64,000 bases of DNA from Endozoicomonas numazuensis. GTDB lineage: Bacteria; Pseudomonadota; Gammaproteobacteria; Pseudomonadales; Endozoicomonadaceae. Positions 16,927 to 26,081 of the stretch are shown piece by piece. The stretch's first letter is position 1. Every line of letters starts with the position of its first letter. The translations under genes were made by a program, and so were the position numbers. The stretch lies in the NCBI RefSeq assembly GCF_000722635.1, contig NZ_JOKH01000001.1, forward strand, positions 289,845-353,844, read 5' to 3'. Under the pieces are notes generated by a model. It worked only from the letters and a program-made list of their open reading frames with translations, searched no databases and was not told where the DNA came from.

Positions 16927-19251
16927 CTACCCTTTATCTCCATAGGGCGTTAGCGGTGGAAAGTGTTCATCAAAGTTAAGTGTCCTCTGAAAAGCTCCCT
17001 GTAATTGCTCCACAGCTTTCTCCAAATTCTCTAAAGCATTGTCAAAGTCACGATCCACCTCACAAACGTACTTTACGTCGTTGACGGTTAATAGCGGTAA
17101 TCCCGGCCGGGCTTTTGTATTCGACAAATGACTTTTAATGTAACTGCCCCGCATTCTGAACAACTCTTCCAGATCCACCTGAGAATTCACCAGTGCCTGA
17201 CAAGTAGCAAGAAATGATGTCATTCTCATCAACACCATTTCACTGCTGGTTCTTAAATCACCTTCTGAATCAGGCAGTGAGAAACTATCAATGATGGCTG
17301 TTGCTCTTTCTAATATGCCAAAAAGTGCCTGTTGCAGCTGGGGCAACACCTGAATGGCTGCAACAAAAGCTTTATCATTCGGGCTCGAAATAACCTGACC
17401 ACTTTCAAGGCATCGGGCGTAAGTTTGAACGTGTTTCCGGTGCTCTATCACCTTCCCGAGCCGCTCATTACCGTCTGCCAGACAGGCCTCACAGATCCCC
17501 AATTTAACAGACTGCTTTTGGTCAGCAGAAAGCTGAGGCTGCTTGAGTACTTCACGAAGCAGGAACAAGGCTCTGGATGGATTCTGGTCACGCCCCATCA
17601 ATAAACGGGAAGCTTCGGCTATTGATGACTCCACAGTATCAGAACGAATAGCAGAATCTGTTTTTCTCTTTACTTCTGGCTCTGACTGCTTTTCATCGCC
17701 AGAATCGTCATCCTGATATCCAGAGATCTGGCTATGTGGCGTTGTACTTGAAATGCTTGGTTTGCTTACACCTTCTTCCTTCATCTGCTTTAAAAATGCA
17801 TCCAGTTCCGCTTTTTCCCTGAGTCTGGCTTTTTCGGCACGGTCTTGATAAATCTGCAGAACAGACATGGCCTTCTTCAGGCTACAGCGACTATCTGCTA
17901 TTTCGTCAGAGTCAATATTTTCCGGCAGCTTACCGTCCATCACGTTTTTCAAAAAACCATTTTCCAGACTGGTCTGAATGGCATTCAGACCATCACTGGC
18001 GACTTTCAACTCAAAGTAACTGCCTTGACCCTCATCAAGCACACTCGAAAACTTTGCAGCCATGGCAACGACTCGTTCAAGTAATTTAAGGCAGGTTTCA
18101 GTGTTATAGTGGACAAAGCATACATCTACACCTTCCAGGGCCGCAGGAAAGTCATAACCTCTGTCAACCAGCGCCACATAGTGCAGGCGATCCAGCCAAA
18201 ACTCCCTCGCTAACTCAGAATCAACGCCCCCCCAGGCGACTGGCAAACAATCATCAACCACGCTAATGGACCTTCGACACATTTCCTGCAGGAGGGTTTT
18301 ACTGGTTTCTGATGGACAAAAATGAATCAGATCGGCAAACAGTTTGGCGAAAAGGTTCAAACTATGAGAGACCCTTTGCATATGATCCAGACAGGGCTCC
18401 AGAAACGTTTCTTTTTCGATACCGTATATTGTCACCAGTTTACGAAGCTGTTCCAGCTCAATCATGAGCACGACATAGGGATTCAGATACTTCTTGATAT
18501 AGGGCGTAATGCTCGGTACATCAATACTCTGGACGTTTGCCCTTATATCTTCAACCAGAGCTTCAGCCCTGGGCAGCATTTGTGATTTCAAATGACAAAT
18601 GGACAGTCTTATAATCTGATGCTTGCCTGTATGAAACTGAATCGCTTCGCGCTTCAATACAGCAAGAGACTGTGCTTCATGCGGGTTCTCTGACAAGTAC
18701 TGCTCATAATCCTTGATCAACTGTAAAGCCTGGTCTCTCAGTTCTGGCTTCTTGTGCAATGGCAGTTTCTCTCCAATAGCTTTACACTGTTTCATCTGCT
18801 GATCCAGTGCTCTGCCCCTGTCCACCAAATCATCAAGCTGTAGCGTCATGACTACACTCTTCATTGCCTTATCAACCATGTGTGCTTTTTCTGAGGGATT
18901 GCCACGACTGATTACTCGTCTTTGTTCTGAACCGCTGTCTTTTGGAACGCGAAACCTTTTTTCATCCAGAGAAAGTTTACTCTCTAACTTTCCTTGCTCT
19001 AGTTGTGTATCTCTATCAAGCATTTTTTTTTCGATGCTAGTCTGATGCGGCATCATTTCCGGAGATGTTGGCTTTTGGGGAATGGACTTCGATGCTCCAG
19101 ATGGGCAGGCAACTGAAGCACCTTTTGGAGCTGTGTACGTTTTCTTACCTTTCTTTGATTTTTTTTTGTTAGCGCTTTTCTGTTTATCATCAGCTAAAGC
19201 CCCCTGAAAACACTCAAGAGGTTTATTACCAGCGTCATTAGAAGGGATCAT
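16927..19251 (-). CDS. Large cytoplasmic protein of unknown function
   Basis: The product is 774 aa from ATG 19251, which has AAAAAGGAC 7 nt upstream; the longer frame to 19344 lacks a good site. The first 100 residues are very basic and low in complexity (KKKSKKGKKTYTAPK) with Pro/Ser stretches. Two all-helical parts follow (about 130-480 and 560-760), separated by an acidic disordered linker (YQDDDSGDEKQSEPEVKRK). Helices are rich in Leu, Glu and Cys, suggesting helical-repeat architecture. No signal peptide, membrane helix or known enzyme motif is visible. The composition resembles large host-directed proteins of symbionts and intracellular bacteria, but that is only an analogy. Confidence 0.65.
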   Translation of the reverse strand: MIPSNDAGNKPLECFQGALADDKQKSANKKKSKKGKKTYTAPKGASVACPSGASKSIPQKPTSPEMMPHQTSIEKKMLDRDTQLEQGKLESKLSLDEKRFRVPKDSGSEQRRVISRGNPSEKAHMVDKAMKSVVMTLQLDDLVDRGRALDQQMKQCKAIGEKLPLHKKPELRDQALQLIKDYEQYLSENPHEAQSLAVLKREAIQFHTGKHQIIRLSICHLKSQMLPRAEALVEDIRANVQSIDVPSITPYIKKYLNPYVVLMIELEQLRKLVTIYGIEKETFLEPCLDHMQRVSHSLNLFAKLFADLIHFCPSETSKTLLQEMCRRSISVVDDCLPVAWGGVDSELAREFWLDRLHYVALVDRGYDFPAALEGVDVCFVHYNTETCLKLLERVVAMAAKFSSVLDEGQGSYFELKVASDGLNAIQTSLENGFLKNVMDGKLPENIDSDEIADSRCSLKKAMSVLQIYQDRAEKARLREKAELDAFLKQMKEEGVSKPSISSTTPHSQISGYQDDDSGDEKQSEPEVKRKTDSAIRSDTVESSIAEASRLLMGRDQNPSRALFLLREVLKQPQLSADQKQSVKLGICEACLADGNERLGKVIEHRKHVQTYARCLESGQVISSPNDKAFVAAIQVLPQLQQALFGILERATAIIDSFSLPDSEGDLRTSSEMVLMRMTSFLATCQALVNSQVDLEELFRMRGSYIKSHLSNTKARPGLPLLTVNDVKYVCEVDRDFDNALENLEKAVEQLQGAFQRTLNFDEHFPPLTPYGDKG

Positions 19252-19481
19252 GTTTAAGTCCTTTTTATAGTTACTCATCCTGTGACTTCGTGTGCGGAAT
19301 AATGTTCCTGATATGACTAACCAACCTGTAAGAGCTTCTGACAAAAATGCATAGGACTATCTCAGAAGAAGCCTTGAAACATAGCTACCGATATACTCGT
19401 TTAGAAAAATAAACCCTGATGTCATAACCGCTTCTGCCGACAGAAGACTCAATTACCGCAATCTAACAAAGGACTCTGAGT

Positions 19482-21011
19482 ATGGATATGAGTATGAGCA
19501 TGGAGCTGCTCGATCATGAATTTGTAGCTTTCATTACGGCCATCCTGCAAATCATGGCCTCGCTGTTTATTTTTCTTCTAGGCATGGGGTTTGTAGCCAT
19601 CCTCTTCATGTATCTGGCCGACAAACATCAAACCAGCCATACCATCCGCAGAAACTACCCGGTCATTGGCCGGTTCCGATACTTTTTTGAGCATGTCGGT
19701 GAGTTCTTTCGCCAGTATTTCTTTGCCGGTGACCGCGAAGAAATGCCTTTCAACCGAGCTCAGCGATCATGGGTCTACCGTGCTGCAAAAAATGTCGACC
19801 GCACTGTCGCCTTTGGTTCCAGCAAACCGATTCGTGAACGGGGCTCTGTGCTCTTTCTGAACTGTCCATACCCAACTCTGTCAGAAGACGCCAAGGAAAC
19901 GGCCAGCGTATTGGTCGGACCTCATTGTGAAAAACCTTATCGCCCTGCGTCTATTTTCAATATTTCCGGCATGAGTTTCGGCGCTCTTTCCGTTCCTGCT
20001 GTTCAGGCTCTTTCGAATGGGGCCCGAATGGCTGGCTGTTGGTACAACACCGGAGAAGGTGGACTCTCTCCTTACCACCTGGAAGGAGGCTGTGACATTG
20101 TCTTCCAGATAGGTACGGCGAAATATGGTGTGAGAGACGAGCAAGGGAACCTGGATGATAACCGTTTAAGAGAAGTGGCTGCTCATGAGCAGGTGCGCAT
20201 GTTTGAAATCAAGTTGAGTCAGGGAGCCAAACCCGGCAAGGGTGGCATTTTGCCTGCAGCCAAAGTGACGGAAGAGATTTCAAAGATCAGACTGATACCT
20301 ATGGGTGAGGACTCTATCAGCCCCAATAGACATCCGGAAATCAATTCTACCGGTGACCTGCTGGACATGATCGATAGAATCAGAACCGTTACGGGTAAAC
20401 CGGTGGGCCTCAAGTTTGTGCTCGGTGCAGACAACTGGCTTTATGACCTGTGTGATGAAATTAAGAAAAGAGGGCCAGAGTCAGCACCTGATTTTCTGAC
20501 CATCGACAGTTGCGACGGCGGTACTGGTGCGGCCCCCATGGCGTTAATGGATGATGTTGGCTTACCGTTAAGCGAAAGTCTGCCTTTTGTTCATAACCTG
20601 CTGATGGAAAAAGGCCTGCGAAAGCGCATTCGACTGATCTGCTCCGGAAAACTGATCAATCCTTCCGATGCGGCCTGGGCACTGTGCATGGGAGCTGACT
20701 TTATGGTGTCTGCCAGAGGCTTCATGCTGGCGCTAGGTTGTATACAGGCCTTGCAGTGCAACAAAAACACTTGCCCTACCGGCATCACAACTCACATTCA
20801 GAAACTGCAACGCGGACTGGTCCCTAAAGATAAAGCAGAGAGAGTGGCCAGTTACCACGAAAATCTGGTCCATGATATTGAGCTGATCGCTCATTCCTGC
20901 GGCGTGGATGAGCCACGAAAGCTACGCCGTTACCATGCCAGGCAGGTGATGGAGAATGGGCAATCTATTTCATTGGATAAACTACACCCTTATCCGAAAA
21001 AAGAGCAGTAA
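19482..21011 (+). CDS. Membrane-anchored FMN-binding glutamate-synthase-like protein
   Basis: The 509-aa protein starts with a hydrophobic helix (about residues 15-45, IMASLFIFLLGMGFVAILFM), then carries the FMN/Fe-S TIM-barrel domain of glutamate synthase (GltB-like): NISGMSFGALSVPAVQALS, GEGGLSPYH, FEIKLSQGAKPGKGG, TIDSCDGGTGAAP and ALQCNKNTCPTGITTHI (Cys cluster). The amidotransferase and GltD parts of true glutamate synthase are absent. Such stand-alone proteins are widespread but their reaction is unclear; some are proposed to use other amino donors or act as dehydrogenases. AAGGA sits upstream of the first ATG. Confidence 0.85.
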   Translation: MDMSMSMELLDHEFVAFITAILQIMASLFIFLLGMGFVAILFMYLADKHQTSHTIRRNYPVIGRFRYFFEHVGEFFRQYFFAGDREEMPFNRAQRSWVYRAAKNVDRTVAFGSSKPIRERGSVLFLNCPYPTLSEDAKETASVLVGPHCEKPYRPASIFNISGMSFGALSVPAVQALSNGARMAGCWYNTGEGGLSPYHLEGGCDIVFQIGTAKYGVRDEQGNLDDNRLREVAAHEQVRMFEIKLSQGAKPGKGGILPAAKVTEEISKIRLIPMGEDSISPNRHPEINSTGDLLDMIDRIRTVTGKPVGLKFVLGADNWLYDLCDEIKKRGPESAPDFLTIDSCDGGTGAAPMALMDDVGLPLSESLPFVHNLLMEKGLRKRIRLICSGKLINPSDAAWALCMGADFMVSARGFMLALGCIQALQCNKNTCPTGITTHIQKLQRGLVPKDKAERVASYHENLVHDIELIAHSCGVDEPRKLRRYHARQVMENGQSISLDKLHPYPKKEQ

Positions 21012-21065
21012 AAACAGAAAAATAGCAGAAAAGTGATAGGTCACCGACCTGCTATCAGACGCTGT

Positions 21066-21193
21066 TATACCCATTGGATTTCAAGATGCTACCAGGCGAC
21101 AAGTGAGCGAAGCCCTGTGAGCCTACAAGTAGTAGGTGATCAGAGTGAGCGAACGCTGGCAACAACGTAGCATCTTGAAAGGCGATGGGTATA
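21066..21193 (-). repeat. 128-bp palindromic repeat (TATACCCAT-ended), copy 2
   Basis: It is the same 128-bp length as 4099-4226 and in inverted orientation, with outer arms TATACCCAT / ATGGGTATA and inner arms TTCAAGATGCTAC / GTAGCATCTTGAA. It abuts and shares the TATA with the ATACCAAT-ended repeat that follows. Confidence 0.87.
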
Positions 21194-21342
21194 TACCAAT
21201 CGTGCTTTCTAACTACCGTAATGAGCATGCCAAACTGGACGGCAGAACGACGAGTAATAGCCAGCTATTGCGAGGAGTTCCAACGCAGGGCTGGCGTTCA
21301 GATCACCAGCGCAATAGCGTAGTTAGAAAATACGATTGGTAT
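21192..21342 (+). repeat. Palindromic repeat with ATACCAATC ends, type C
   Basis: Ends are ATACCAATCGTGCTTTCTAA and the inverse TTAGAAAATACGATTGGTAT, with further pairing around CTAACTAC / GTAGTTAG. It provides part of the TAA stop codon of the SnoaL-like gene at 21342. A longer element at 62333-62528 has the same terminal ATACCAATC but a different interior. Confidence 0.8.
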
Positions 21343-21767
21343 TAGCTGGTAGGAAAGTCAGCTGATGCCTGACCAATGGGAGAAGAGTGGATATGGGCAA
21401 TTTTCCACTCACCCTGATATTGCTGCAAAACATGAGTCGCTCTTAGAGACTGAAGTTCCACTACAGCCCCCTCTACTTCCTTCAAGCGAGTTTCAAATTG
21501 CCAGGTAGTACTGCAGGAAATCTGTCCGGCTCCTTCCCAGGCCGACTCTATACGGTATTTGACCGAGAGAATTTCAAACTGATTAAAGAGCGTTTCATAC
21601 CAAACCTTCAGGGCATCATGACCGCTGATCTGAGCACCTTCGGAGCTCCAGAACAGCAGATCTTCTTCCGGTGCATAATGATCCAGCATGCCTGCACTGT
21701 TCTGGCGGCTGTAGTTTTCAGCCTGCAGATCAAACAATGATCGGATGGTCTCCCTAGAGTCCGCCAT
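21342..21767 (-). CDS. SnoaL-like/DUF4440 small protein
   Basis: This 141-aa protein has a cone-shaped NTF2-like fold pattern: an N-terminal helix pair (SRETIRSLFDLQAENYSRQN), HYAPEEDLLFWSSEG, ALKVWYETLFNQF, then strands ending RATHVLQQYQGEWKIAHIHSS. The last string is the typical closing strand of DUF4440/SnoaL-like proteins. Members bind or isomerise small molecules in diverse pathways; no substrate can be named. The start ATG 21767 has AGGAGG about 10 nt upstream, so the longer frame to 21833 is rejected. The stop codon lies in a palindromic repeat. Confidence 0.72.
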   Translation of the reverse strand: MADSRETIRSLFDLQAENYSRQNSAGMLDHYAPEEDLLFWSSEGAQISGHDALKVWYETLFNQFEILSVKYRIESAWEGAGQISCSTTWQFETRLKEVEGAVVELQSLRATHVLQQYQGEWKIAHIHSSPIGQASADFPTS

Positions 21768-22108
21768 GTCGATTCCCCTCCTGAATAGTGCCCTGTTCAT
21801 GAGATGTTCATATAAAAGTATAGGTAGAGTCAATCAAGGTTTCTTGACGGAATCTTTCCAGCCCAACTCAAAAGCTCTCGCCAGCCGATGTTCTGATGGC
21901 TTAAACAGTAAACTTATAGCCTTCTGTCGAGTCTCAACTTAAATTCATGATCACTGCATCAAGGCTGTAAGCCCTGCCAGAGCAAAATTTGCTAACCACC
22001 GGTAGAACGCAAAAGTCCTACTGCAAAAGAAAAGCAGCTTTTCCAATACCTGAAAAAGTTTAATATTTCCAGCAGAGGTACACCCCAAACTGGCTAAAGA
22101 TCTGCGTT

Positions 22109-24430
22109 TTATGAATTGGGCCCAAATGACCGGACTCCATCTCCATAATCCCTCAGGAATAGATCCTTGTCTGTGTGCCTCATATGTTCCGAGAGCGCCT
22201 TGCTCCAAAAAGTATTTGCGCTTCTCCGATAACCATTCATGGTTTTCTCAAGATTTTGAGCAGCTGTCTTGAACCCAACAGAGGCCAGGAAAGTAATCAA
22301 CCTCGTAACCCGTCTCAAATTATGATCCGCTTGAGTCCATTTTTTATGACGGTTGTCTAATCCATGCACAACCTCAAAGGTATCTCCTATCCTTCGCAGC
22401 CCCCAGAAGTCGATCATCATATCGATATGGGCGGTGACTTTTTGCAACAAAACCGGATCGCTCTGAATATTCTCAATCATCCTTTTCGTCAGCAGCGGTG
22501 CCTTAGGATTTGGGGTGGATTTATTGTCCCAGATAGGGAATAGCTGCTGGATATAGCTGTGTTCTTTTTCCAGTACAAATTGCAGTCTTTCATGTAAGAA
22601 GCGAGCTCTTGCCGCAGATCCAAAACCAGGTTCCGGGCCGATCACTGTGGCCAGGTTTCCATCGAGAACATCTTTCAACGCCACTGTCTGACCCGGATAA
22701 ATTTTGGTTTCGTCATGAGCAAAAACCGGAAAGTCTTTCCGAACCAGATTATTGGGGAGGGCCTCTCTTCTGGGCCGCTCTTTCAGAAGTGATTGCTTGA
22801 ACGGGTATGAACCGCGAGCCTGTGCTGCGAGTTGCCGGACAGGAGTGGGTGTAACCCTTGGTGTTGGCTTTGCTGTAGCTTTTACGGTCGCAGTTACAGC
22901 TTTAGAGGGTGTAACAGTAGCCGTAGGCACCACCTTAAAGGGCTTCGCTACACCACCCACAGGTTCTTTTGAGCCAGGTGCTATCTCATTCCCGGGTTCT
23001 TTCAGAGGCGGATCTCCACCCTGACTCTGACGAACAAGATCAAAATGTGGGGTAACTGGAGGTTCATTCTTCTGGCCGAATGTCTGGAGAGGCTGCAGGG
23101 CAGCCACCACAGGTACAGGCAATATTACAGGAACAGTATCAGTCCCATGTACCACCACAACACCTGAGCCTACTCCAAGGGCAGCAGGCAATACAGCCTG
23201 AGGTTGTCTTCCGGTCAAGGCAGGCTGCTCGCCAACCAGTACAACCCGGGGAGAAGGTTTGAAAAGGTGGTAAAGCGCCCAGCCAGCAGAGAATGAAACG
23301 GCAGATGCTACCGCTTTTTTAACGACTTTATCCCGGAAAAAAGTCGCTTGAGTCTGATACTGGTTATACGCTTCGTGATGATAAAGAGCCATTGAAGTGT
23401 TGTTGGATTGTGAAATTGACAGACAAGACACCTCCTCCGGCCCCTTGAGATTCTGATCAAAACTCAGGGAATGACTGCCAAAGGAAACAGTCAGACACCC
23501 ATCGCTGCCAATGTCGACCTCACGACTGTCGTTCATCTCCCAGCCCAGATCATCGAAAAGCTCTGGCCCCGGAAATTCATTGGTCAGCACCAGACTTTTG
23601 TTCGCCAGAATCTCATGATTTTCTTCCATCCATAATGTTATGTGCTCAATCCATTTCGGTTCCAGAGCGGACTGATATCGGTCTCCGGTAATATTTTCAT
23701 CCGGGCTTGGAAGATGGGTATCCAGCCAGGGCAAAGGAGAGCTGGCTGTGAAGGTTTGGTAATGCTCAAAATTCTGCTTCGTATCGATCAGCGAAATATC
23801 GAGGAAACTTTCAGACGGCAACAAGCGGGCAGACGGCAACAAGCGGGAAGACTCGCCATGACCCGATACCTCACGAACCGAAAGCTTCAGAGAAAGACCG
23901 TACCTTGTCAGGCTTTTTGCCAGTTGCAGATATTCATCATTTTTATATTTTTCATCGGCTTCCTCTTTCCACAAGGAGTAAATCTCATAATGTGGGCCAA
24001 ATGCGTTAACCACTAGCAGTATTAACAAAGGTGGACGATCTTTGCCTTTAAAGGGAATGGGATAGATCAAGTCATGGGATTTATGCTTGTTGGCTGCCAG
24101 ACTCCAACCTTCCCACACTACACTCACATAGTCAGCGACTGCCAGTCCCAATGAGCTCAAAGAAATCGTCACACCTGCGTATGGCACATGTTTGGATACC
24201 CTGCTCATTACCACCACGGCAGGAATAAGTATCTGCAATGACTCCAGATAACTGCCTGCAATAGAGGTTTGATAGCTGTTGAAGCCGCCCAGAGTTGCAC
24301 CCTGCCAGTAATGACTGCCCATTTCATCATACTCATAGACACCATCGGGCAACTGATACCGCTCTGATCCGTAACCAAAGTTACCTAAAAAACTGATGCA
24401 AAGAACGAAACTGCACAGGAAAGTTTTCAT
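22109..24430 (-). CDS. Secreted/membrane protein with OGFr-like C-terminal domain
   Basis: This 773-aa protein has a Sec signal peptide at ATG 24430 (MKTFLCSFVLCISFLGNFGY). Possible membrane helices lie near residues 65-105 and 380-400. A Pro/Thr/Val-rich linker spans about 470-550 (PTATVTPSKAVTATVKATAK). Residues about 600-740 match the pattern of the opioid growth factor receptor conserved domain: EHSYIQQLFPI, PLLTKRMIENIQSDPVLLQK, IDMMIDFWGLRR, and HNLRRVTRLITFLASVGF followed by ALNLEKTM-like residues. OGFr domains occur in animals and sporadically in bacteria; their bacterial role is unknown. It is divergent from the 24629 gene, which also encodes a secreted protein. Domain assignment is from motif recognition only. 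Confidence 0.72.
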   Translation of the reverse strand: MKTFLCSFVLCISFLGNFGYGSERYQLPDGVYEYDEMGSHYWQGATLGGFNSYQTSIAGSYLESLQILIPAVVVMSRVSKHVPYAGVTISLSSLGLAVADYVSVVWEGWSLAANKHKSHDLIYPIPFKGKDRPPLLILLVVNAFGPHYEIYSLWKEEADEKYKNDEYLQLAKSLTRYGLSLKLSVREVSGHGESSRLLPSARLLPSESFLDISLIDTKQNFEHYQTFTASSPLPWLDTHLPSPDENITGDRYQSALEPKWIEHITLWMEENHEILANKSLVLTNEFPGPELFDDLGWEMNDSREVDIGSDGCLTVSFGSHSLSFDQNLKGPEEVSCLSISQSNNTSMALYHHEAYNQYQTQATFFRDKVVKKAVASAVSFSAGWALYHLFKPSPRVVLVGEQPALTGRQPQAVLPAALGVGSGVVVVHGTDTVPVILPVPVVAALQPLQTFGQKNEPPVTPHFDLVRQSQGGDPPLKEPGNEIAPGSKEPVGGVAKPFKVVPTATVTPSKAVTATVKATAKPTPRVTPTPVRQLAAQARGSYPFKQSLLKERPRREALPNNLVRKDFPVFAHDETKIYPGQTVALKDVLDGNLATVIGPEPGFGSAARARFLHERLQFVLEKEHSYIQQLFPIWDNKSTPNPKAPLLTKRMIENIQSDPVLLQKVTAHIDMMIDFWGLRRIGDTFEVVHGLDNRHKKWTQADHNLRRVTRLITFLASVGFKTAAQNLEKTMNGYRRSANTFWSKALSEHMRHTDKDLFLRDYGDGVRSFGPNS

Positions 24431-24628
24431 TTCGGATAGGAAATACAATTGATGTAAGACATTTTGTTTCGACCAGCGAGCTCTGAATGGTCAATATAGC
24501 CCTATATTTATCATTCATAATAAAAGCCATGCCAAATGACCATGCTAAATGAACGATCGAAAGCCCAATCACAGCAGATTTCTTAACGGTTGCTATGCTT
24601 AGGCATTTAGCCAACCGCCCTTTCAGTC

Positions 24629-25984
24629 ATGAAAACACTGGTAAAAACACTATTCCTGTTACTGCTTATTCTGCCGGGTTTGAACACACAAGCCAGCGAA
24701 GCAGTGAACCTGATCAGAGAGTACGCCCGTATTACCTACGGCAAAGACCTGAAGATCACCAGCAGCCAGATCGAGCAACTCAGCTGGGCCATGGACAACC
24801 CCAATTTCACGCCCGAGATGTCGGCAGACAGATTGCCGTCCGGTATTCATCGAGAAATACTCAGGGCTTTGTCTCGCCTGTACTCCCTGCAACTACTTCG
24901 GTCCGGCTCAGAAGAGGCTTACGATGCCTTTATCCTGCCCCAAAAAGATCTGGATATAGCTGTATTAAGCCAGCAGCACTTCAATCAGTTATCAGAATTA
25001 ATTCGCGGGCTGGACGATGAATCTTACGATACTCTCTCTGCTGCAGCCTTGATCAGTGCTGTCACAATGTCGCCCACAGCCAGAGAGCGGGCTTCTATAG
25101 TACTGGGAGAAAAGCTTCCGGAAGACAGTACCCAGTTCCTCTCGGTCACGGCAGAAAAGGCCACCAGTATTTACCCACTGGCAAAAGAAGTAGCCAGCAA
25201 ATATCACTCTGACGGTCGCAAGTTTACTATTGTTTTTCTGCCAGACAGCCATCTGCGTCATATGATGTACAACGAAGGCTCTCTCAATATGTACACCAGA
25301 CTGAAAGAAGGTTTTCGCAGTGGCCAGCTGAAGCTTCAGGATCTTAATCTCTGGTATGCCTATTGGGTGGATAATATTGCCGGTTTCAGGGGCCATGTCA
25401 GCGCCAAAGGTTCACTGTATCTGACTGAGAACACTTTCCGGGCTATGAACCAGATCAAAACAGAACTGGACCGTCTGCTGAAAGACCCCGATTTCAACCC
25501 TGTTCCGTCTTACCTGATTGAACGAGCCCGCTGGTTGAAGCTTTCAGATTATAAAAGCCTTTCCACCCCAGAGATTCAGGCACTGGGGGCATTAGCAGCC
25601 ATGATGAGACTGTTTACTCCGGAAAAAGGCAGCCAATTATTGCAAGCATTCAGAAAACTACCCGGGGAGCAGCAAAAACGCTGGATCAATCATGTTCAGT
25701 CTCAGCTTCAGACCACTGTCTATGCCACTCCAACCTATGCACCTGCGTTGTTTGCAAACACTTTGCTTATCAGCAACCTGACCGAAACAGTAGAAAAGGT
25801 TCTGCCGTTTTATCTGAACGCTTTGGATACTGCTGCCAAGGCAAGAAAAGCAGGCGAGCTGTCTGAAAATACCCCCCTGTCATTCCGGGTTCTGGCCAAT
25901 GACAAACAGGTTCGGGCATTGCTCAAGTCAGCAAAACCTATGATACAGGTCGATTCAAAAACAGGTCTGGCAACTCTGAAATAA
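24629..25984 (+). CDS. Secreted protein of unknown function
   Basis: The 451-aa product has a textbook signal peptide (VKTLFLLLLILPGLNTQASE). The mature part is mostly helical with an FTIVFLPDSHLRHMMYNEG strand segment near residue 205 and repeated Leu/Ala helices afterwards. I recognise no enzyme signature. It is divergent from the OGFr-like gene, with about 200 bp between starts, so they may share regulatory sequence. The upstream ribosome-binding site is weak. Nothing shows truncation. Confidence 0.65.
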   Translation: MKTLVKTLFLLLLILPGLNTQASEAVNLIREYARITYGKDLKITSSQIEQLSWAMDNPNFTPEMSADRLPSGIHREILRALSRLYSLQLLRSGSEEAYDAFILPQKDLDIAVLSQQHFNQLSELIRGLDDESYDTLSAAALISAVTMSPTARERASIVLGEKLPEDSTQFLSVTAEKATSIYPLAKEVASKYHSDGRKFTIVFLPDSHLRHMMYNEGSLNMYTRLKEGFRSGQLKLQDLNLWYAYWVDNIAGFRGHVSAKGSLYLTENTFRAMNQIKTELDRLLKDPDFNPVPSYLIERARWLKLSDYKSLSTPEIQALGALAAMMRLFTPEKGSQLLQAFRKLPGEQQKRWINHVQSQLQTTVYATPTYAPALFANTLLISNLTETVEKVLPFYLNALDTAAKARKAGELSENTPLSFRVLANDKQVRALLKSAKPMIQVDSKTGLATLK

Positions 25985-26030
25985 CTGTACCGGCATCCGT
26001 ATCTGACAGGAGCCTTAAATCTCCAGAAGC

Positions 26031-26075
26031 AAAGGGCTGCAAAGGACTGCAAAGGACTGCAAAGGACTCAAAGGA
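26031..26075 (+). repeat. Four tandem decamers carrying ribosome-binding sites
   Basis: Four consecutive 10-bp units, AAAGGGCTGC, AAAGGACTGC, AAAGGACTGC and AAAGGACTCA, are followed by AAGGAGCC and the ATG at 26082. Every unit contains an AAAGG(A) that resembles a Shine-Dalgarno core; the last, AAGGAG, is the one at proper spacing. Slippage could change the unit number. Confidence 0.85.
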
Positions 26076-26081
26076 GCCATC

